A stretch of DNA of 64,000 bases, from positions 186,001 through 250,000 of the forward strand of contig NZ_JAGYKG010000001.1 in assembly GCF_018401815.1 (NCBI RefSeq), written 5' to 3'. Source of the DNA: Nonlabens sp. Lineage in GTDB: Bacteria; Bacteroidota; Bacteroidia; Flavobacteriales; Flavobacteriaceae. Shown piece after piece: positions 33,882 through 43,460 of this stretch (positions within the stretch are counted from its first letter, which is position 1; every line of letters starts with the position of its first letter). The translations under genes and the position numbers were made by a program. The notes beneath the pieces are model-generated. The model saw nothing but the letters and a program-made list of their open reading frames with translations. It ran no database searches and had not been told where the DNA came from.

Positions 33882-35300
33882 ATGTCAAAACGAATAAAAA
33901 GAGCTCAAAAGTCCTTTGAAAATGTACCCGTAGTAGATGCTGGCGCAAGAGGTAAAAGTGTTGCAAAAACAGAAGAAGGTGAAGTAATTTTCCTTACAGA
34001 TGCAGTCCCTGGCGACGTGGTTAACATACAAACCTTTAAGAAAAAGAAGTCCTTCTACGAAGGGAAAGTAACTAAATTTATTGAATTAAGCGATAGACGC
34101 ACCACGCCCGTTTGCAAGCATTTTAACACCTGTGGAGGCTGTAAATGGCAACACATGACTTATGAAAGTCAGCTGTATTTTAAGCAAAAAGAAGTCTCTG
34201 AAAATCTAAGGAGAATAGGTCACTTAGAACTTCCAGAAATGACTCCTATCGCTGGCTCTTCAGAACAATACCGCTACCGCAACAAAATGGAGTTCAGTTT
34301 TTCTGCAAACCGTTGGTTGACTCTAGAAGAGATTCAAAGTGACATAGAAATTGAAGATAAAAAGGCACTTGGTTTTCATATTCCTGGGATGTGGGATAAG
34401 ATTTTACACCTGGACGAGTGCCATCTACATCCGCAAATAGGAGAGGATATTAGGTTGAGTGTGCACGCTTTCGCGAAAGCGGAAAACATATCCTACTTCA
34501 ACCCAAGAGAAAAATCTGGAACACTGCGCACGTTAATGCTGCGCATGTCTTCTACCGGAGAAAATATGGTAGTGATCCAGTTTTTTGAAGATAATGAAGC
34601 GCAAAGACGGGCCTTATTAGATCATTTAAAGGAAACCTTCCCACAAATTACTTCTTTGCAATACATCATCAATGCAAAGGCAAATGACACCATTTATGAC
34701 CAAAACGTGATTTGTTATCATGGCCGTGATCATATCTATGAAGAAATGGAGGGTTTGCAATTCAAGATCAATGCCAAGTCATTTTATCAGACCAACAGCA
34801 AGCAAGCTTATGAACTATATAAAATCACAAGAGACTTTGCTGGACTTACTGGAGAAGAGCTGGTCTATGATTTGTATACAGGAACAGGAACCATTGCACA
34901 ATTTGTAGCAAAACAAGCAAAACACGTTGTAGGAATTGAAGCTATTCCTGTAGCTATAGAAGATGCTATAACCAATGCAAAGCATAACGGTATAGAAAAT
35001 ACCACCTTCTTTGCAGGCGATATGAAAGAAGTTTTTACACAAGACTTTATCGATGAACACGGACAACCCGATGTCATTATTACCGATCCGCCACGAGACG
35101 GTATGCATAAAGATGTGGTCGCTCAATTAATAAAATTAAGTGCAGCACGTATTGTTTATGTAAGTTGTAACAGTGCAACACAAGCGCGTGATCTGGCATT
35201 ACTAGATGAGAAGTATACCATCGTTAAGGTACAACCGGTCGACATGTTTCCTCAAACACACCATGTGGAGAATGTAGTTTTATTAGAATTAAAAAAATAA
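33882..35300 (+). CDS. rlmD: 23S rRNA (uracil-C5)-methyltransferase RlmD
   Basis: About 472 residues. TRAM domain (GEVIFLTDAVPGDVV), iron-sulfur Cys cluster (CKHFNTCGGCKWQHM), SAM-binding LVYDLYTGTGTIAQF and the catalytic Cys in IVYVSCNSATQARDL identify the RumA/RlmD family. It methylates U1939-type uridine of 23S rRNA. It precedes the TlpA-like, DUF6452 and DUF6048 genes, an association seen in related bacteria. A palindrome copy encodes HAFAKAEN. Confidence 0.94.
   Translation: MSKRIKRAQKSFENVPVVDAGARGKSVAKTEEGEVIFLTDAVPGDVVNIQTFKKKKSFYEGKVTKFIELSDRRTTPVCKHFNTCGGCKWQHMTYESQLYFKQKEVSENLRRIGHLELPEMTPIAGSSEQYRYRNKMEFSFSANRWLTLEEIQSDIEIEDKKALGFHIPGMWDKILHLDECHLHPQIGEDIRLSVHAFAKAENISYFNPREKSGTLRTLMLRMSSTGENMVVIQFFEDNEAQRRALLDHLKETFPQITSLQYIINAKANDTIYDQNVICYHGRDHIYEEMEGLQFKINAKSFYQTNSKQAYELYKITRDFAGLTGEELVYDLYTGTGTIAQFVAKQAKHVVGIEAIPVAIEDAITNAKHNGIENTTFFAGDMKEVFTQDFIDEHGQPDVIITDPPRDGMHKDVVAQLIKLSAARIVYVSCNSATQARDLALLDEKYTIVKVQPVDMFPQTHHVENVVLLELKK
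34467..34480. repeat. 14-bp palindrome GCTTTCGCGAAAGC, copy 10
   Basis: Perfect copy within rlmD, encoding AFAKA. Confidence 0.95.
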
Positions 35301-35306
35301 GATACA

Positions 35307-36812
35307 ATGAAAAATCTATTTTGCGCTATAGCGCTCGTTATCCTCTCTAGCTCTTGTAAAGAAGCTCAAGAAGACGTTAAACAAAAACAGAATACCGTAG
35401 TTATTTCTGGTCATCTACAACTTACTGATTCTTTAGAATTAGAAAAGATTACGGTTTATGGTTATGACATGATGAGCAAAAAGTCCTTCCAAGAAGATGC
35501 TCTAATAAATGAAAATGGTCAGTTTACCACTTCCTTCCCTTTAGCGTCGGCAAGTGCGCTTACTTTATACGGCAATAATAGTTTTCAAATTATAGCCATT
35601 CCTGGAGATAGCATTTTCATCAACTATACAGAAGGTAAAGATGAAGCCGCTTTTAAAAAGAACCTCAACTTTGGCGGTAAAACTGCAGCCACTCAGAAAA
35701 AATTTCAAGAATACCTCGCGAGCAATCCACTAAAGACTGAAGCCTTTTATAAGAAAGAAAGTGAGCTGGGTTACCAGGACTTAGAAAAGCTTATCGATGA
35801 CCAAACTAAAAAACTTAACGACTATTATAAGAACTACTTGGATGATACAACACTCAACAAGTACCTAAAAGACTACATCGCAACAGATAAGAAGTTTGCT
35901 GTTATCAATACAAAAATGGATTACGCCTCTTTTGCCAAGTACTACGGTAAAAAAGTACCAGAAATGGACAGTCCTTATTACAAAGAATTGATTCATTTAC
36001 CTGAATTGACCGAGGAAGATTTGGTCAATACGAATGCTGTCAATAGTATTCTATACAACAACCATGCTTATGCTTCTAGAGAAATAGAAAAAAAATTCCC
36101 TGAAGCAACTCCACAAGAAATCGATCAGGTGGTCATTGAAAGTGCTCTTAAAGAAGGTAGTTACCTGAGCCAGCATACTGTTTCCATGCTGGTAATGGGA
36201 GATTTAGACGACCATTCTACAAAGCTCTATGAAGATAATTCTGAGCAGCTTATGGATTATTTAAAAGACTCTTCCCTGCTTACTGCCATTCAACAAGAGT
36301 ATAAAAAAACTAAAGACCTTATTGAACAACCACAAATTCCTGCTGAAGCAGAATTACTAACGTTTAAAAGCGATGATGCAGCTACGTTTCTTGAAGAAAT
36401 CATAAGCAATGCAAATGGCAAAGTAATATACATCGACAACTGGGCCACTTGGTGTGGGCCTTGCAAAGCAGAGTTTAAAGAAGCTTCTCCAGCACTTCAC
36501 GAGAAATTTAAAGAGGATGTAGAGTTTGTTTATTTATGCCATGCCAGTAAAGAAAAAGCATACATCCCCTCTATTGCAGAGTATCAGATTAAAGGAAAAC
36601 ACTATTTCTTAACCGAAGAGCAAGGAAGCATTATTCAACAGCAAATAAATCTAGAAGGTTTTCCCACCTATACTATTTTTGACAAAAAAGGAAACCGCGT
36701 TCTTTCTGATTATATTCACAGACCTAGTTATGGACCTACTTCAGATATTTTAACAAAGCTGGTTTACGATAAAGAGGTGGATATGGCAACTAGCGCTAAG
36801 CAATTAAAATGA
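35307..36812 (+). CDS. TlpA-like thioredoxin-fold lipoprotein
   Basis: 501 residues with lipobox SSSC after a short signal peptide. The N-terminal region resembles the DUF4369-type domain that precedes thioredoxin folds in Bacteroidota. A long helical middle follows, and residues about 365-495 form the TlpA domain with the redox motif WATWCGPCKAEF and a cis-Pro loop in GFPTYTIFDKKG. It probably reduces or rearranges periplasmic disulfides. It starts 6 bp after rlmD and overlaps the next gene by 4 bp, indicating an operon. Confidence 0.88.
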   Translation: MKNLFCAIALVILSSSCKEAQEDVKQKQNTVVISGHLQLTDSLELEKITVYGYDMMSKKSFQEDALINENGQFTTSFPLASASALTLYGNNSFQIIAIPGDSIFINYTEGKDEAAFKKNLNFGGKTAATQKKFQEYLASNPLKTEAFYKKESELGYQDLEKLIDDQTKKLNDYYKNYLDDTTLNKYLKDYIATDKKFAVINTKMDYASFAKYYGKKVPEMDSPYYKELIHLPELTEEDLVNTNAVNSILYNNHAYASREIEKKFPEATPQEIDQVVIESALKEGSYLSQHTVSMLVMGDLDDHSTKLYEDNSEQLMDYLKDSSLLTAIQQEYKKTKDLIEQPQIPAEAELLTFKSDDAATFLEEIISNANGKVIYIDNWATWCGPCKAEFKEASPALHEKFKEDVEFVYLCHASKEKAYIPSIAEYQIKGKHYFLTEEQGSIIQQQINLEGFPTYTIFDKKGNRVLSDYIHRPSYGPTSDILTKLVYDKEVDMATSAKQLK

Positions 36813-37321
36813 ATAAATTCTCCTGCATACTTTTAATCCTTACCACAGCAGTTCTATGTGGCAGTTGTGAAAAAGATGATTTGTGTACACCAGATCAGGC
36901 GGTAACCCCTAGACTGGTTATTGAGTTTAAAGATCTGTTGAATCCGCTACAGAATAAGGCAGTGGATCGCATCCAAGTTCAAGAAATAGGAAGTAGTACT
37001 TTTGCCCCTCTTAATACCGACGGGTCAACCACACTGAGCAATACAGAAAGTATCTCTATTCCTTTGCGTACCGATAGTAGCAGGACCAGTTATAACCTGA
37101 TTCTCACAGAAGATGGAGTTGTAAATTCAGACAACATAGACTTCAACTATATTCTTGGAGAAGCATATGTCAGTAGAGCTTGCGGTTTTAGAGTTGTTTA
37201 CAATAATCTTGTGGCTGTTCAAACAGTAGAGACTACTGGAAATCAATGGATAGAAAGAGTGATTATAGTAGAAGATCAGGTAACGAATAATACAGACGTA
37301 CATGTTCAAATACTTCATTAG
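36809..37321 (+). CDS. DUF6452 family lipoprotein
   Basis: 170 residues with signal peptide and lipobox CGSC. KDDLCTPDQAVTPRLVIEFKD and the later VNSDNIDFNYILGEAYVSRACG are typical of DUF6452. Function unknown. It overlaps both neighbours (4 bp with the TlpA-like gene, 20 bp with the DUF6048 gene), so the three are co-translated. Confidence 0.88.
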   Translation: MNKFSCILLILTTAVLCGSCEKDDLCTPDQAVTPRLVIEFKDLLNPLQNKAVDRIQVQEIGSSTFAPLNTDGSTTLSNTESISIPLRTDSSRTSYNLILTEDGVVNSDNIDFNYILGEAYVSRACGFRVVYNNLVAVQTVETTGNQWIERVIIVEDQVTNNTDVHVQILH

Positions 37322-37997
37322 CATATTACTTCTTCTCTCCTGTTTGTTGAGTACCGCTCAAGGCGAAAACGAGATCAAAAATGACAGCCTCATCTATCAA
37401 CAAGCATATGGACTGCGCGCTGGTATAGACCTTGCTAGTTTGATAAGAACTGGTATAGACGAAGATTATACTGGTTTTCAAATCCTAGCAGATTACCGAA
37501 TGTCAAAACGATTATACGTCGCTGGTGAACTAGGTGCTGAATCTTTAAATAAAACTAGTGAACGTGTTGATTATAAGACTTCAGGTTCCTTTATAAAAGC
37601 TGGGGTCGATTACAACTTTTATCAAAATTGGTTGGACATGGATAACATGATCTATGGAGGCGCTAGACTAGGTTATGCAACTATGTCACAAACACTACAT
37701 AGATACGATTACAATATAGATAACAACTATTTTCCTGTTTTTACTAATGTTGTTGATAGAGAGTTTTCTGGTTTGAATATGATTTGGTTAGAAATCCAAT
37801 TTGGATTTAAAGTACAGGTTTTGAATAACCTCTACCTAACTGCAAACCTTCAATTAAAACGACGACTTTCAGAAAAAACACCAGAGAATTTTGACAATCT
37901 ATACGCACCAGGATTTGGTAGAACATTTGATACTAACGACATAGGTGTGGGATATTCCTATGGAATTACCTACCGCATTCCGTTTGTTAGAAAGTAG
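37302..37997 (+). CDS. DUF6048 family outer-membrane beta-barrel protein
   Basis: 231 residues with signal peptide (FISILLLLSCLLSTAQG). Strands such as QILADYRMSKRLYVAGELGAE and KAGVDYNFYQNW, with a C-terminal YSYGITYRIPFVRK, fit a small barrel. DUF6048 usually follows DUF6452, which supports both calls. Role unknown, presumably envelope-related. The gene ends at a long hairpin. Confidence 0.85.
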   Translation: MFKYFISILLLLSCLLSTAQGENEIKNDSLIYQQAYGLRAGIDLASLIRTGIDEDYTGFQILADYRMSKRLYVAGELGAESLNKTSERVDYKTSGSFIKAGVDYNFYQNWLDMDNMIYGGARLGYATMSQTLHRYDYNIDNNYFPVFTNVVDREFSGLNMIWLEIQFGFKVQVLNNLYLTANLQLKRRLSEKTPENFDNLYAPGFGRTFDTNDIGVGYSYGITYRIPFVRK

Positions 37998-38009
37998 TTT
38001 TTATTCAAT

Positions 38010-38065
38010 AAAATTTTAAAACGCCTTTCTATTTTAACTTTAACGTAAAGGCTTTTTAAAATTTT
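38010..38065. terminator. Bidirectional terminator between the DUF6048 and DUF5606 genes
   Basis: The outer arms AAAATTTTAAAA and TTTTAAAATTTT (12 bp) and inner arms GCCTTT and AAAGGC (6 bp) pair with a single mismatch between them and an 18-base loop. It lies between convergent genes. Confidence 0.8.
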
Positions 38066-38080
38066 CAACACACTAGGGTG

Positions 38081-38476
38081 TTACTCTTCCTCTAGAGCTC
38101 CTAAAAGGTCATTATTTTGAAGCAAGTTGTACCATTGTATTACCTTTTTAATATCACTGGCATAAACACGCTCTTCATCATAGTCTGGAAGTACTTCATT
38201 AAAATAATTTTCCAATTCCTTTTTACCTACCTTGTGGTTGATCGCTGGACCGTTAGTTTCCTTTTCGGCTATTTTTTTTAAAACCACTTTTAAAGGCATT
38301 TCTTTCGTGTAAGTGTAAATAGAGATATCTTTAAGAACACTTACATTGTGATTGATACCTACAATAGAAGTTTTTTTATCTAACAAAGATTCTACTACAA
38401 AGCCGTTTTTAGCCTTGCTTTTTAATTGGTACAACCCTGGCTTACCTGTTATGGACAATATATTTTCTAAACTCAT
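38081..38476 (-). CDS. DUF5606 domain-containing protein
   Basis: 131 residues. The opening LENILSITGKPGLYQLKSKAKNG is split here into ILSITGKPGLYQL and KAKNGFVVESL, both typical of DUF5606, with a C-terminal helical part (VLPDYDEERVYASDIKK). The N-terminal part may be an SH3/Tudor-like nucleic-acid fold. It follows def in the same direction, an arrangement conserved in flavobacteria. Confidence 0.85.
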   Translation of the reverse strand: MSLENILSITGKPGLYQLKSKAKNGFVVESLLDKKTSIVGINHNVSVLKDISIYTYTKEMPLKVVLKKIAEKETNGPAINHKVGKKELENYFNEVLPDYDEERVYASDIKKVIQWYNLLQNNDLLGALEEE

Positions 38477-38567
38477 CTTTTTCTTTTTTAGCGGCGCAAA
38501 TATATATCATTACACCTAACCTTAGTAATTATGTAAACACTTCACATTTTTTTTGTGAAGATGGTTG

Positions 38568-39161
38568 TTATTGCCTTCTTCCTTTGACCTCCGGAAAACG
38601 CATGCGGTAATCCACATCAGTTTTTCCTTTTGATATGTTAGAAAGCCTGCCTTTTATCAACCGCTTTTTAAGACTTGAAATTTTGTCGGTAAACAAAATG
38701 CCTTCTATATGGTCGTATTCGTGTTGTATCACCCGCGCAATTAACCCGCTATACGTAGCTGTATGTTCTACAAAGTTTTCATCTAAGTAACGGATCACCA
38801 CTTCTTCTTGACGGTAAACGTCTTCCCTTACATTAGGAATGCTCAAACACCCTTCATTAAAAGCCCATTCCTCCCCATTTTCTTCTATGATCTCAGCATT
38901 AATGAATACCTTTTTAAATTGGCCAAGTTGTTCTGACTCTTCTTGAGGAAGTTCTGGATCATCTGAAAAAGGAGTGGTATCTACTAGAAACAGTCTAATA
39001 GGCAAGCCCACTTGAGGTGCAGCAAGCCCAACTCCGCTAGCATTATACATGGTTTCCCACATATTTTTAAGAATTTCTATAAATTGTGGGTACTCAGGAG
39101 TAATATCCTTTGCTTTTTTTCTTAAAACGGGATCGCCATAAGCGACTACTGGTAAAATCAT
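38568..39161 (-). CDS. def: Peptide deformylase
   Basis: 197 residues. The three deformylase motifs are intact: SGVGLAAPQVGLP, EGCLSIPNV (metal Cys) and QHEYDHIEGILF (metal His pair and Glu). It removes the formyl group from nascent proteins. It lies between ruvX and the DUF5606 gene, all on the minus strand. Confidence 0.96.
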   Translation of the reverse strand: MILPVVAYGDPVLRKKAKDITPEYPQFIEILKNMWETMYNASGVGLAAPQVGLPIRLFLVDTTPFSDDPELPQEESEQLGQFKKVFINAEIIEENGEEWAFNEGCLSIPNVREDVYRQEEVVIRYLDENFVEHTATYSGLIARVIQHEYDHIEGILFTDKISSLKKRLIKGRLSNISKGKTDVDYRMRFPEVKGRRQ

Positions 39162-39285
39162 GTTCTTAAACGATTAAAGTTCAATGCCTATTAATAAATA
39201 ATAAACTTAATTATTTTTCTTTTTAAAACTATTGATGCGCTTGTTGATCAATATGATGACAAGAACACTAGAAGTTTTATAGCGT

Positions 39286-39699
39286 TCATCTTTTGCGTTC
39301 CATATAACTCTGTAAAATAATAGTCGCTGCTATTTCATCCACTAAAGCTTTATTATGTCGTTGCTTTTTCTTTAGACCATTAGTAAGCATACTCGCATGA
39401 GCCATCTTTGATGTAAAACGTTCGTCCTCACGTTCTATTTTTACATTGGGAAACAATTCTTGTAATTGTAACGCATATGTCCGCAACCATGGTCCTAGCT
39501 CACTATCCGTGTAATCCATTTGCTTAGGCTCCCCCAAAATTATAGCTTGCACCTCTTCTTTGCCCAGGTATTCCTGAAGAAAAGCGGTTAAATCGCGAGT
39601 GGCTACAGTGGTGAGTCCAGAGGCAATAATTTGCATAGGATCAGTCACTGCTATTCCTGTTCTTTTTTTACCGTAATCGATTGCTAGTAATCTTGCCAT
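39286..39699 (-). CDS. ruvX: Putative pre-16S rRNA nuclease / Holliday-junction-resolvase-like YqgF
   Basis: About 137 residues from MARLLAIDYGKKRTGIAVTD, with the first catalytic Asp; EREDERFTSKMAH and the C-terminal KALVDEIAATIILQSYM supply the rest of the RNase H-like site. YqgF trims 16S rRNA precursors. The start at 39699 is supported by family alignment and a -7 box TATTTTTG 7 bp upstream; the longer ORF is rejected. It is divergent from dapD. Confidence 0.93.
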   Translation of the reverse strand: MARLLAIDYGKKRTGIAVTDPMQIIASGLTTVATRDLTAFLQEYLGKEEVQAIILGEPKQMDYTDSELGPWLRTYALQLQELFPNVKIEREDERFTSKMAHASMLTNGLKKKQRHNKALVDEIAATIILQSYMERKR

Positions 39700-39706
39700 A
39701 CGTTTG

Positions 39707-39714
39707 CAAAAATA
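39707..39714 (-). promoter_or_regulatory. -7 promoter element of ruvX
   Basis: The minus strand reads TATTTTTG (TAnnTTTG), ending 7 bp before the ATG at 39699. Confidence 0.5.
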
Positions 39715-39777
39715 ATCAAATGAAAAAGGATGTACTAATATGCTAGCTCCAAAGAAGCAATTCAAAAACTTTGCCCC

Positions 39778-39785
39778 TATATTTG
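39778..39785 (+). promoter_or_regulatory. -7 promoter element of dapD
   Basis: TATATTTG (TAnnTTTG) ends 15 bp before the GTG start at 39801. It lies back to back with the ruvX promoter. Confidence 0.5.
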
Positions 39786-39800
39786 TAAAAATAATAGATT

Positions 39801-40616
39801 GTGAATCAATTAAGAATTGTTGTAGAAAATGCTTGGGAAGATCGTTCCCAATTAGAGAATAGAGTCACTCAAAGTGCTATTAGAGAAGTGGTAGATATGC
39901 TAGACCGCGGTACGCTGCGCGTTGCAGAACCTACTGAAAATGGATGGATCGTTAACCAATGGATCAAGAAAGCTGTCGTTTTATACTTCCCCATTCAGAA
40001 AATGGAAACCATAGAATGCGGTCCATTTGAGTATCACGATAAAATACCATTAAAAACAGGTTATAAGAGCAAAGGAATACGTGTAGTACCCAATGCTGTA
40101 GCAAGACATGGGGCTTATATCTCAAAAGGGGTGATCATGATGCCTTCTTATATCAATATAGGTGCCTACGTAGGAGAAGGCACTATGGTAGATACATGGG
40201 CAACCGTAGGAAGTTGTGCTCAAATAGGTAAAAATGTGCATTTAAGTGGTGGTGTGGGTATAGGTGGAGTTTTAGAACCTCTTCAAGCAGCGCCTGTCAT
40301 TATAGAAGACAATTCATTTATAGGCTCGAGGTGTATCGTGGTAGAAGGCGTTCATGTAGAGTCGGAAGCTGTTTTAGGCGCCAATGTTGTACTCACAGCA
40401 AGTACTAAAATTATAGATGTTACAGGCGATCAGCCTGTTCAATATAAAGGTCGTGTACCAGCGAGATCTGTAGTCATACCTGGAAGTTATGCTAAAGAGT
40501 TTCCGGCGGGAACTTTTAACGTTCCTTGTGCATTAATCATAGGACAGCGCAAAGAGAGCACTAATAAAAAGACGTCCCTTAACGATGCTTTACGGGAGTA
40601 CAACGTAGCCGTGTAA
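39801..40616 (+). CDS. dapD: 2,3,4,5-tetrahydropyridine-2,6-dicarboxylate N-succinyltransferase
   Basis: 271 residues starting with GTG. The N-terminal helical domain is followed by a left-handed beta helix of hexapeptide repeats (VVPNAVARHGAYISKGVIMM, VGEGTMVDTWATVGSCAQIG) and a C-terminal cap. It succinylates tetrahydrodipicolinate in the diaminopimelate/lysine pathway. The stop TAA shares a base with the ATG of the next gene (TAATG), so the glycosyltransferase may be translationally coupled. Confidence 0.95.
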   Translation: MNQLRIVVENAWEDRSQLENRVTQSAIREVVDMLDRGTLRVAEPTENGWIVNQWIKKAVVLYFPIQKMETIECGPFEYHDKIPLKTGYKSKGIRVVPNAVARHGAYISKGVIMMPSYINIGAYVGEGTMVDTWATVGSCAQIGKNVHLSGGVGIGGVLEPLQAAPVIIEDNSFIGSRCIVVEGVHVESEAVLGANVVLTASTKIIDVTGDQPVQYKGRVPARSVVIPGSYAKEFPAGTFNVPCALIIGQRKESTNKKTSLNDALREYNVAV

Positions 40617-41704
40617 TGAGGATATTGCTCATTCAATATCAAATGCTGGGAGATGTGCTTACAAGCACTATCATTGCAGATCAGCTGAAGATTACCTTTC
40701 CTGACGCTCATCTAGATTACCTTGTCATAGCACATGCTGATGCGCTGGTACAACATCACCCTGCGATCGATGGACTAATTAAAGTCTCCAAATTTGATTT
40801 TGATAAAATGAGTGGAGTGATCTCGCTTTCGCGAAAGCTAAAACACAAAAAATACGACCTTCTTATTGATGCTTATGGTAAAAATAATACTGCCTTATTA
40901 TCTCTATTATCAGGTGCGAAACAAAGAATAGGTTATCATAAATGGTTTTCAAGTCTGGCCTATACCGATGTTGTAAAAAACACTCCTGATCCTTCTATTT
41001 ACAAAACTGGTCTTGCCTTAGGAAGTAGAATGCTGCTCACCTCACCTCTCACCAAAGACGTACAATGGCATTTAAAACCAAAAATTTACCTCACCGATTT
41101 AGAAAAAGCAGAAGGAAAAAAATGGCTGTATCAACAAGATATTGATCTTGAACAACCCCTCACCATGGTAAGTGTTTTGGGAAGTAATAAAAACAAAACC
41201 TTACCCTACGCCTACATGGCCAAGGTTTTAGATAGGTTTGTAGCTGCTACTGCATCACAACTGCTTTTTAATTATATCCCTAGTCAAAAAAAAGAAGCGC
41301 AGGCTGTTTTTGATTCCTGTTCTGCCCAGACTCAACAACAAATTTTTATCCATGCTTTTGCACCAAGCATCAGAGATTTTCTTACAATAGTATCTCACTG
41401 TACTGGTATCATAGGAAATGAAGGAGGTGCTATAAATATGGGAAAAGCACTTGACATCCCTGCATTTACTATTTTCAGCCCATGGATCAATAAGGCCTCT
41501 TGGAATGTCAATGAAGATGATAAAAGGCACCTCTCGGTGCACTTAAAAGACTACCGACCAAAATTATACGATAACTTACCCCCTAAACAGTTGAAAGCCC
41601 AAGCCATTAAGTTGTATCAACAATTCATTCCAGAATTAATGTTTGGAGATTTAGATCGATTTATTAAAGAAAATTATAGTTCGGTAATGATTTCATCAAA
41701 ATAA
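40616..41704 (+). CDS. Glycosyltransferase family 9 (heptosyltransferase-like)
   Basis: 362 residues. LLIQYQMLGDVLTSTIIADQL at the N-terminus and, in the C-terminal domain, GIIGNEGGAINMGKALDIP are typical of GT9/heptosyltransferases (GT-B fold). It probably adds a sugar to the lipopolysaccharide core on the cytoplasmic face. It is the first gene of the envelope-glycan cluster. A palindrome copy encodes LSRKLK. Confidence 0.88.
   Translation: MRILLIQYQMLGDVLTSTIIADQLKITFPDAHLDYLVIAHADALVQHHPAIDGLIKVSKFDFDKMSGVISLSRKLKHKKYDLLIDAYGKNNTALLSLLSGAKQRIGYHKWFSSLAYTDVVKNTPDPSIYKTGLALGSRMLLTSPLTKDVQWHLKPKIYLTDLEKAEGKKWLYQQDIDLEQPLTMVSVLGSNKNKTLPYAYMAKVLDRFVAATASQLLFNYIPSQKKEAQAVFDSCSAQTQQQIFIHAFAPSIRDFLTIVSHCTGIIGNEGGAINMGKALDIPAFTIFSPWINKASWNVNEDDKRHLSVHLKDYRPKLYDNLPPKQLKAQAIKLYQQFIPELMFGDLDRFIKENYSSVMISSK
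40825..40838. repeat. 14-bp palindrome GCTTTCGCGAAAGC, copy 11
   Basis: Perfect copy within the GT9 gene, encoding LSRK. Confidence 0.95.
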
Positions 41705-41750
41705 ATACAATCCAATTGAAAGGCTATCATTAAGGCTGTTTTAATACAAC

Positions 41751-42581
41751 TTACTTCTCTTGCTTTACAATTCCAAAGAGAGTAAAGTTCCTTTTGTCAT
41801 CTCTTGTTGCCTTTCTAATTTCCTTGTTTTTGTCGATAGAATCTTGATTTTTATAGCCCCGAGCGTGATCCAAGTGCAAACAGATTGCACTATACCTTAT
41901 TTGCTTGGATTTGATCCCATAATTAAATAGGCGCTCTCCTAATTCACGATCCTGACCACCGTACTGCATGCGTTCGTCAAAACCATTGATCGCTATGAGG
42001 TCTTTTAACCAACCGCTGGAATTGTGTCCATTCCAACTTGCATTGGTAGGGGTGAGGTTTTCCATAATTTTTGCGGTGACAAAGCCTGAATTCAGTTTTT
42101 GATTTTTATAGGAAGCAGGCAATCCATTACGTTTTAACCACTCTAAGTCAAAACAACGTTGAATGGCTATATCCTCCTCGGTAATTTTTTCAGAAAGCCC
42201 TAATGGTAACTTGTAATAACCTCCAGAGAGAAAATGTCCTGGCTCCCGACGCTCATAGTGTATTTGAAGAAAATCTTCTCTGGCTATACAGTCACCATCA
42301 GACATTACCACATACTCAGCGTTACAAGCCATGAGTGCTTTATTTAAAATCATACTCTTCTGAAAACCCTTATCTTCATGCCATACATGAATTATTTTTT
42401 TTGCGCTTTTCTGTTGATAACGCTCTATAAACTCCTTGGTTTCTTTATTAGAGCCGTCATCTGCGATAACAATCTCAAACTGCCTAAAAATCTGATGCTC
42501 ATAACTCCACAAGGTTTTTTCTAACCAAGGAATAGAATTATAAGTACTTATTACAACCGATATGGATGGGTCTTTAATCAT
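41751..42581 (-). CDS. Glycosyltransferase family 2
   Basis: 276 residues, GT-A fold: SVVISTYNSIPWLEKTLWSY, IADDGSNKET, VMSDGDCIARED (DxD-like) and the C-terminal galactosyltransferase-type motif MQYGGQDRELGERLFNYG. No membrane helix. It belongs with the neighbouring glycosyltransferases, although it runs in the opposite direction to the flanking genes. Acceptor and donor unknown. Confidence 0.88.
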   Translation of the reverse strand: MIKDPSISVVISTYNSIPWLEKTLWSYEHQIFRQFEIVIADDGSNKETKEFIERYQQKSAKKIIHVWHEDKGFQKSMILNKALMACNAEYVVMSDGDCIAREDFLQIHYERREPGHFLSGGYYKLPLGLSEKITEEDIAIQRCFDLEWLKRNGLPASYKNQKLNSGFVTAKIMENLTPTNASWNGHNSSGWLKDLIAINGFDERMQYGGQDRELGERLFNYGIKSKQIRYSAICLHLDHARGYKNQDSIDKNKEIRKATRDDKRNFTLFGIVKQEK

Positions 42582-42649
42582 AGAAGGATACTAGTAGATG
42601 ATGTCGCACAAATTTAATGATATAAGCTGGGTATTTAAGATAACAAAGT

Positions 42650-42657
42650 TATTTTTG
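42650..42657 (+). promoter_or_regulatory. -7-like promoter element of the WaaE-like gene
   Basis: TATTTTTG (TAnnTTTG) lies 38 bp upstream of the ATG at 42696. No convincing -33 TTG was found. Confidence 0.35.
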
Positions 42658-42695
42658 CTACTGTTTGATTATTATCATGTAGATTAGCTGCCATA

Positions 42696-43460
42696 ATGTT
42701 AAAATACCCCATCACCGCTATAATACCAGCCTATAATGAAGCCCACAATATTGTTGAGGTTCTAAAAAGCGTGGATTTTTGTGACGAAATTATATTAGTA
42801 GATAGCAATAGCACTGATAATACCGTAACGCTAGCGCAACCCTATTTTGATAAATTACTTTCTAGAGAATACATTCACAGCGCCTCCCAAAAAAACTGGG
42901 CAATACCCCAAGCGACTCATGAATGGATCCTATTGGTAGATGCCGACGAACGAGTTACCCCCGCATTAAAAGAAGAAATTATCCAGTTGATCCCTAACTT
43001 AACGGCTAATGGCCACGCAGGATACTGGATGGGAAGACGTAATTTCTTTATGGGAAAGCAGGTGCGTTATAGCGGATGGAAAAACGATAAGGTAATACGC
43101 CTATTTAAAAAGTCACATTGTAAATACGTAGACAAACATGTGCATTCTGAAATTGAAGCAGATGGAACAATAGGCTGGTTAGAAAATAAATTATTGCATT
43201 ACAAATACGTTAGTATTGATCATCATGTAAATAAACTACAACGCTATGCCAGCCTGCAAGCCCGCGATTTTGATAAAAAAGTAGGGAAAATAACTTTATT
43301 TCATGTTGTTGTTAAACCTTTTTGGGGGTTTTTCAAACATTACGTCATTCAACTCGGCTTCCTAGATGGTTTTGTAGGTTTTTCTATTGCCTATTTGAGA
43401 AGTTACGGGATTTTTATGAGGTACGTAAAACTATGGTTGTTGCGCAGAGGTATTGATTAA
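42696..43460 (+). CDS. Glycosyltransferase family 2, WaaE/KdtX-like
   Basis: 254 residues. AIIPAYNEAHNIVEVLKSV, EIILVDSNSTDNTVTLA, SASQKNWAIPQATHEWILL and VDADERVTPAL match the WaaE/KdtX subgroup, which adds a glucose-type sugar to the heptose of the lipopolysaccharide inner core. The C-terminal GFLDGFVGFSIAYLRSYGIF is also typical. It is convergent with the next gene, overlapping by 30 bp. Confidence 0.88.
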   Translation: MLKYPITAIIPAYNEAHNIVEVLKSVDFCDEIILVDSNSTDNTVTLAQPYFDKLLSREYIHSASQKNWAIPQATHEWILLVDADERVTPALKEEIIQLIPNLTANGHAGYWMGRRNFFMGKQVRYSGWKNDKVIRLFKKSHCKYVDKHVHSEIEADGTIGWLENKLLHYKYVSIDHHVNKLQRYASLQARDFDKKVGKITLFHVVVKPFWGFFKHYVIQLGFLDGFVGFSIAYLRSYGIFMRYVKLWLLRRGID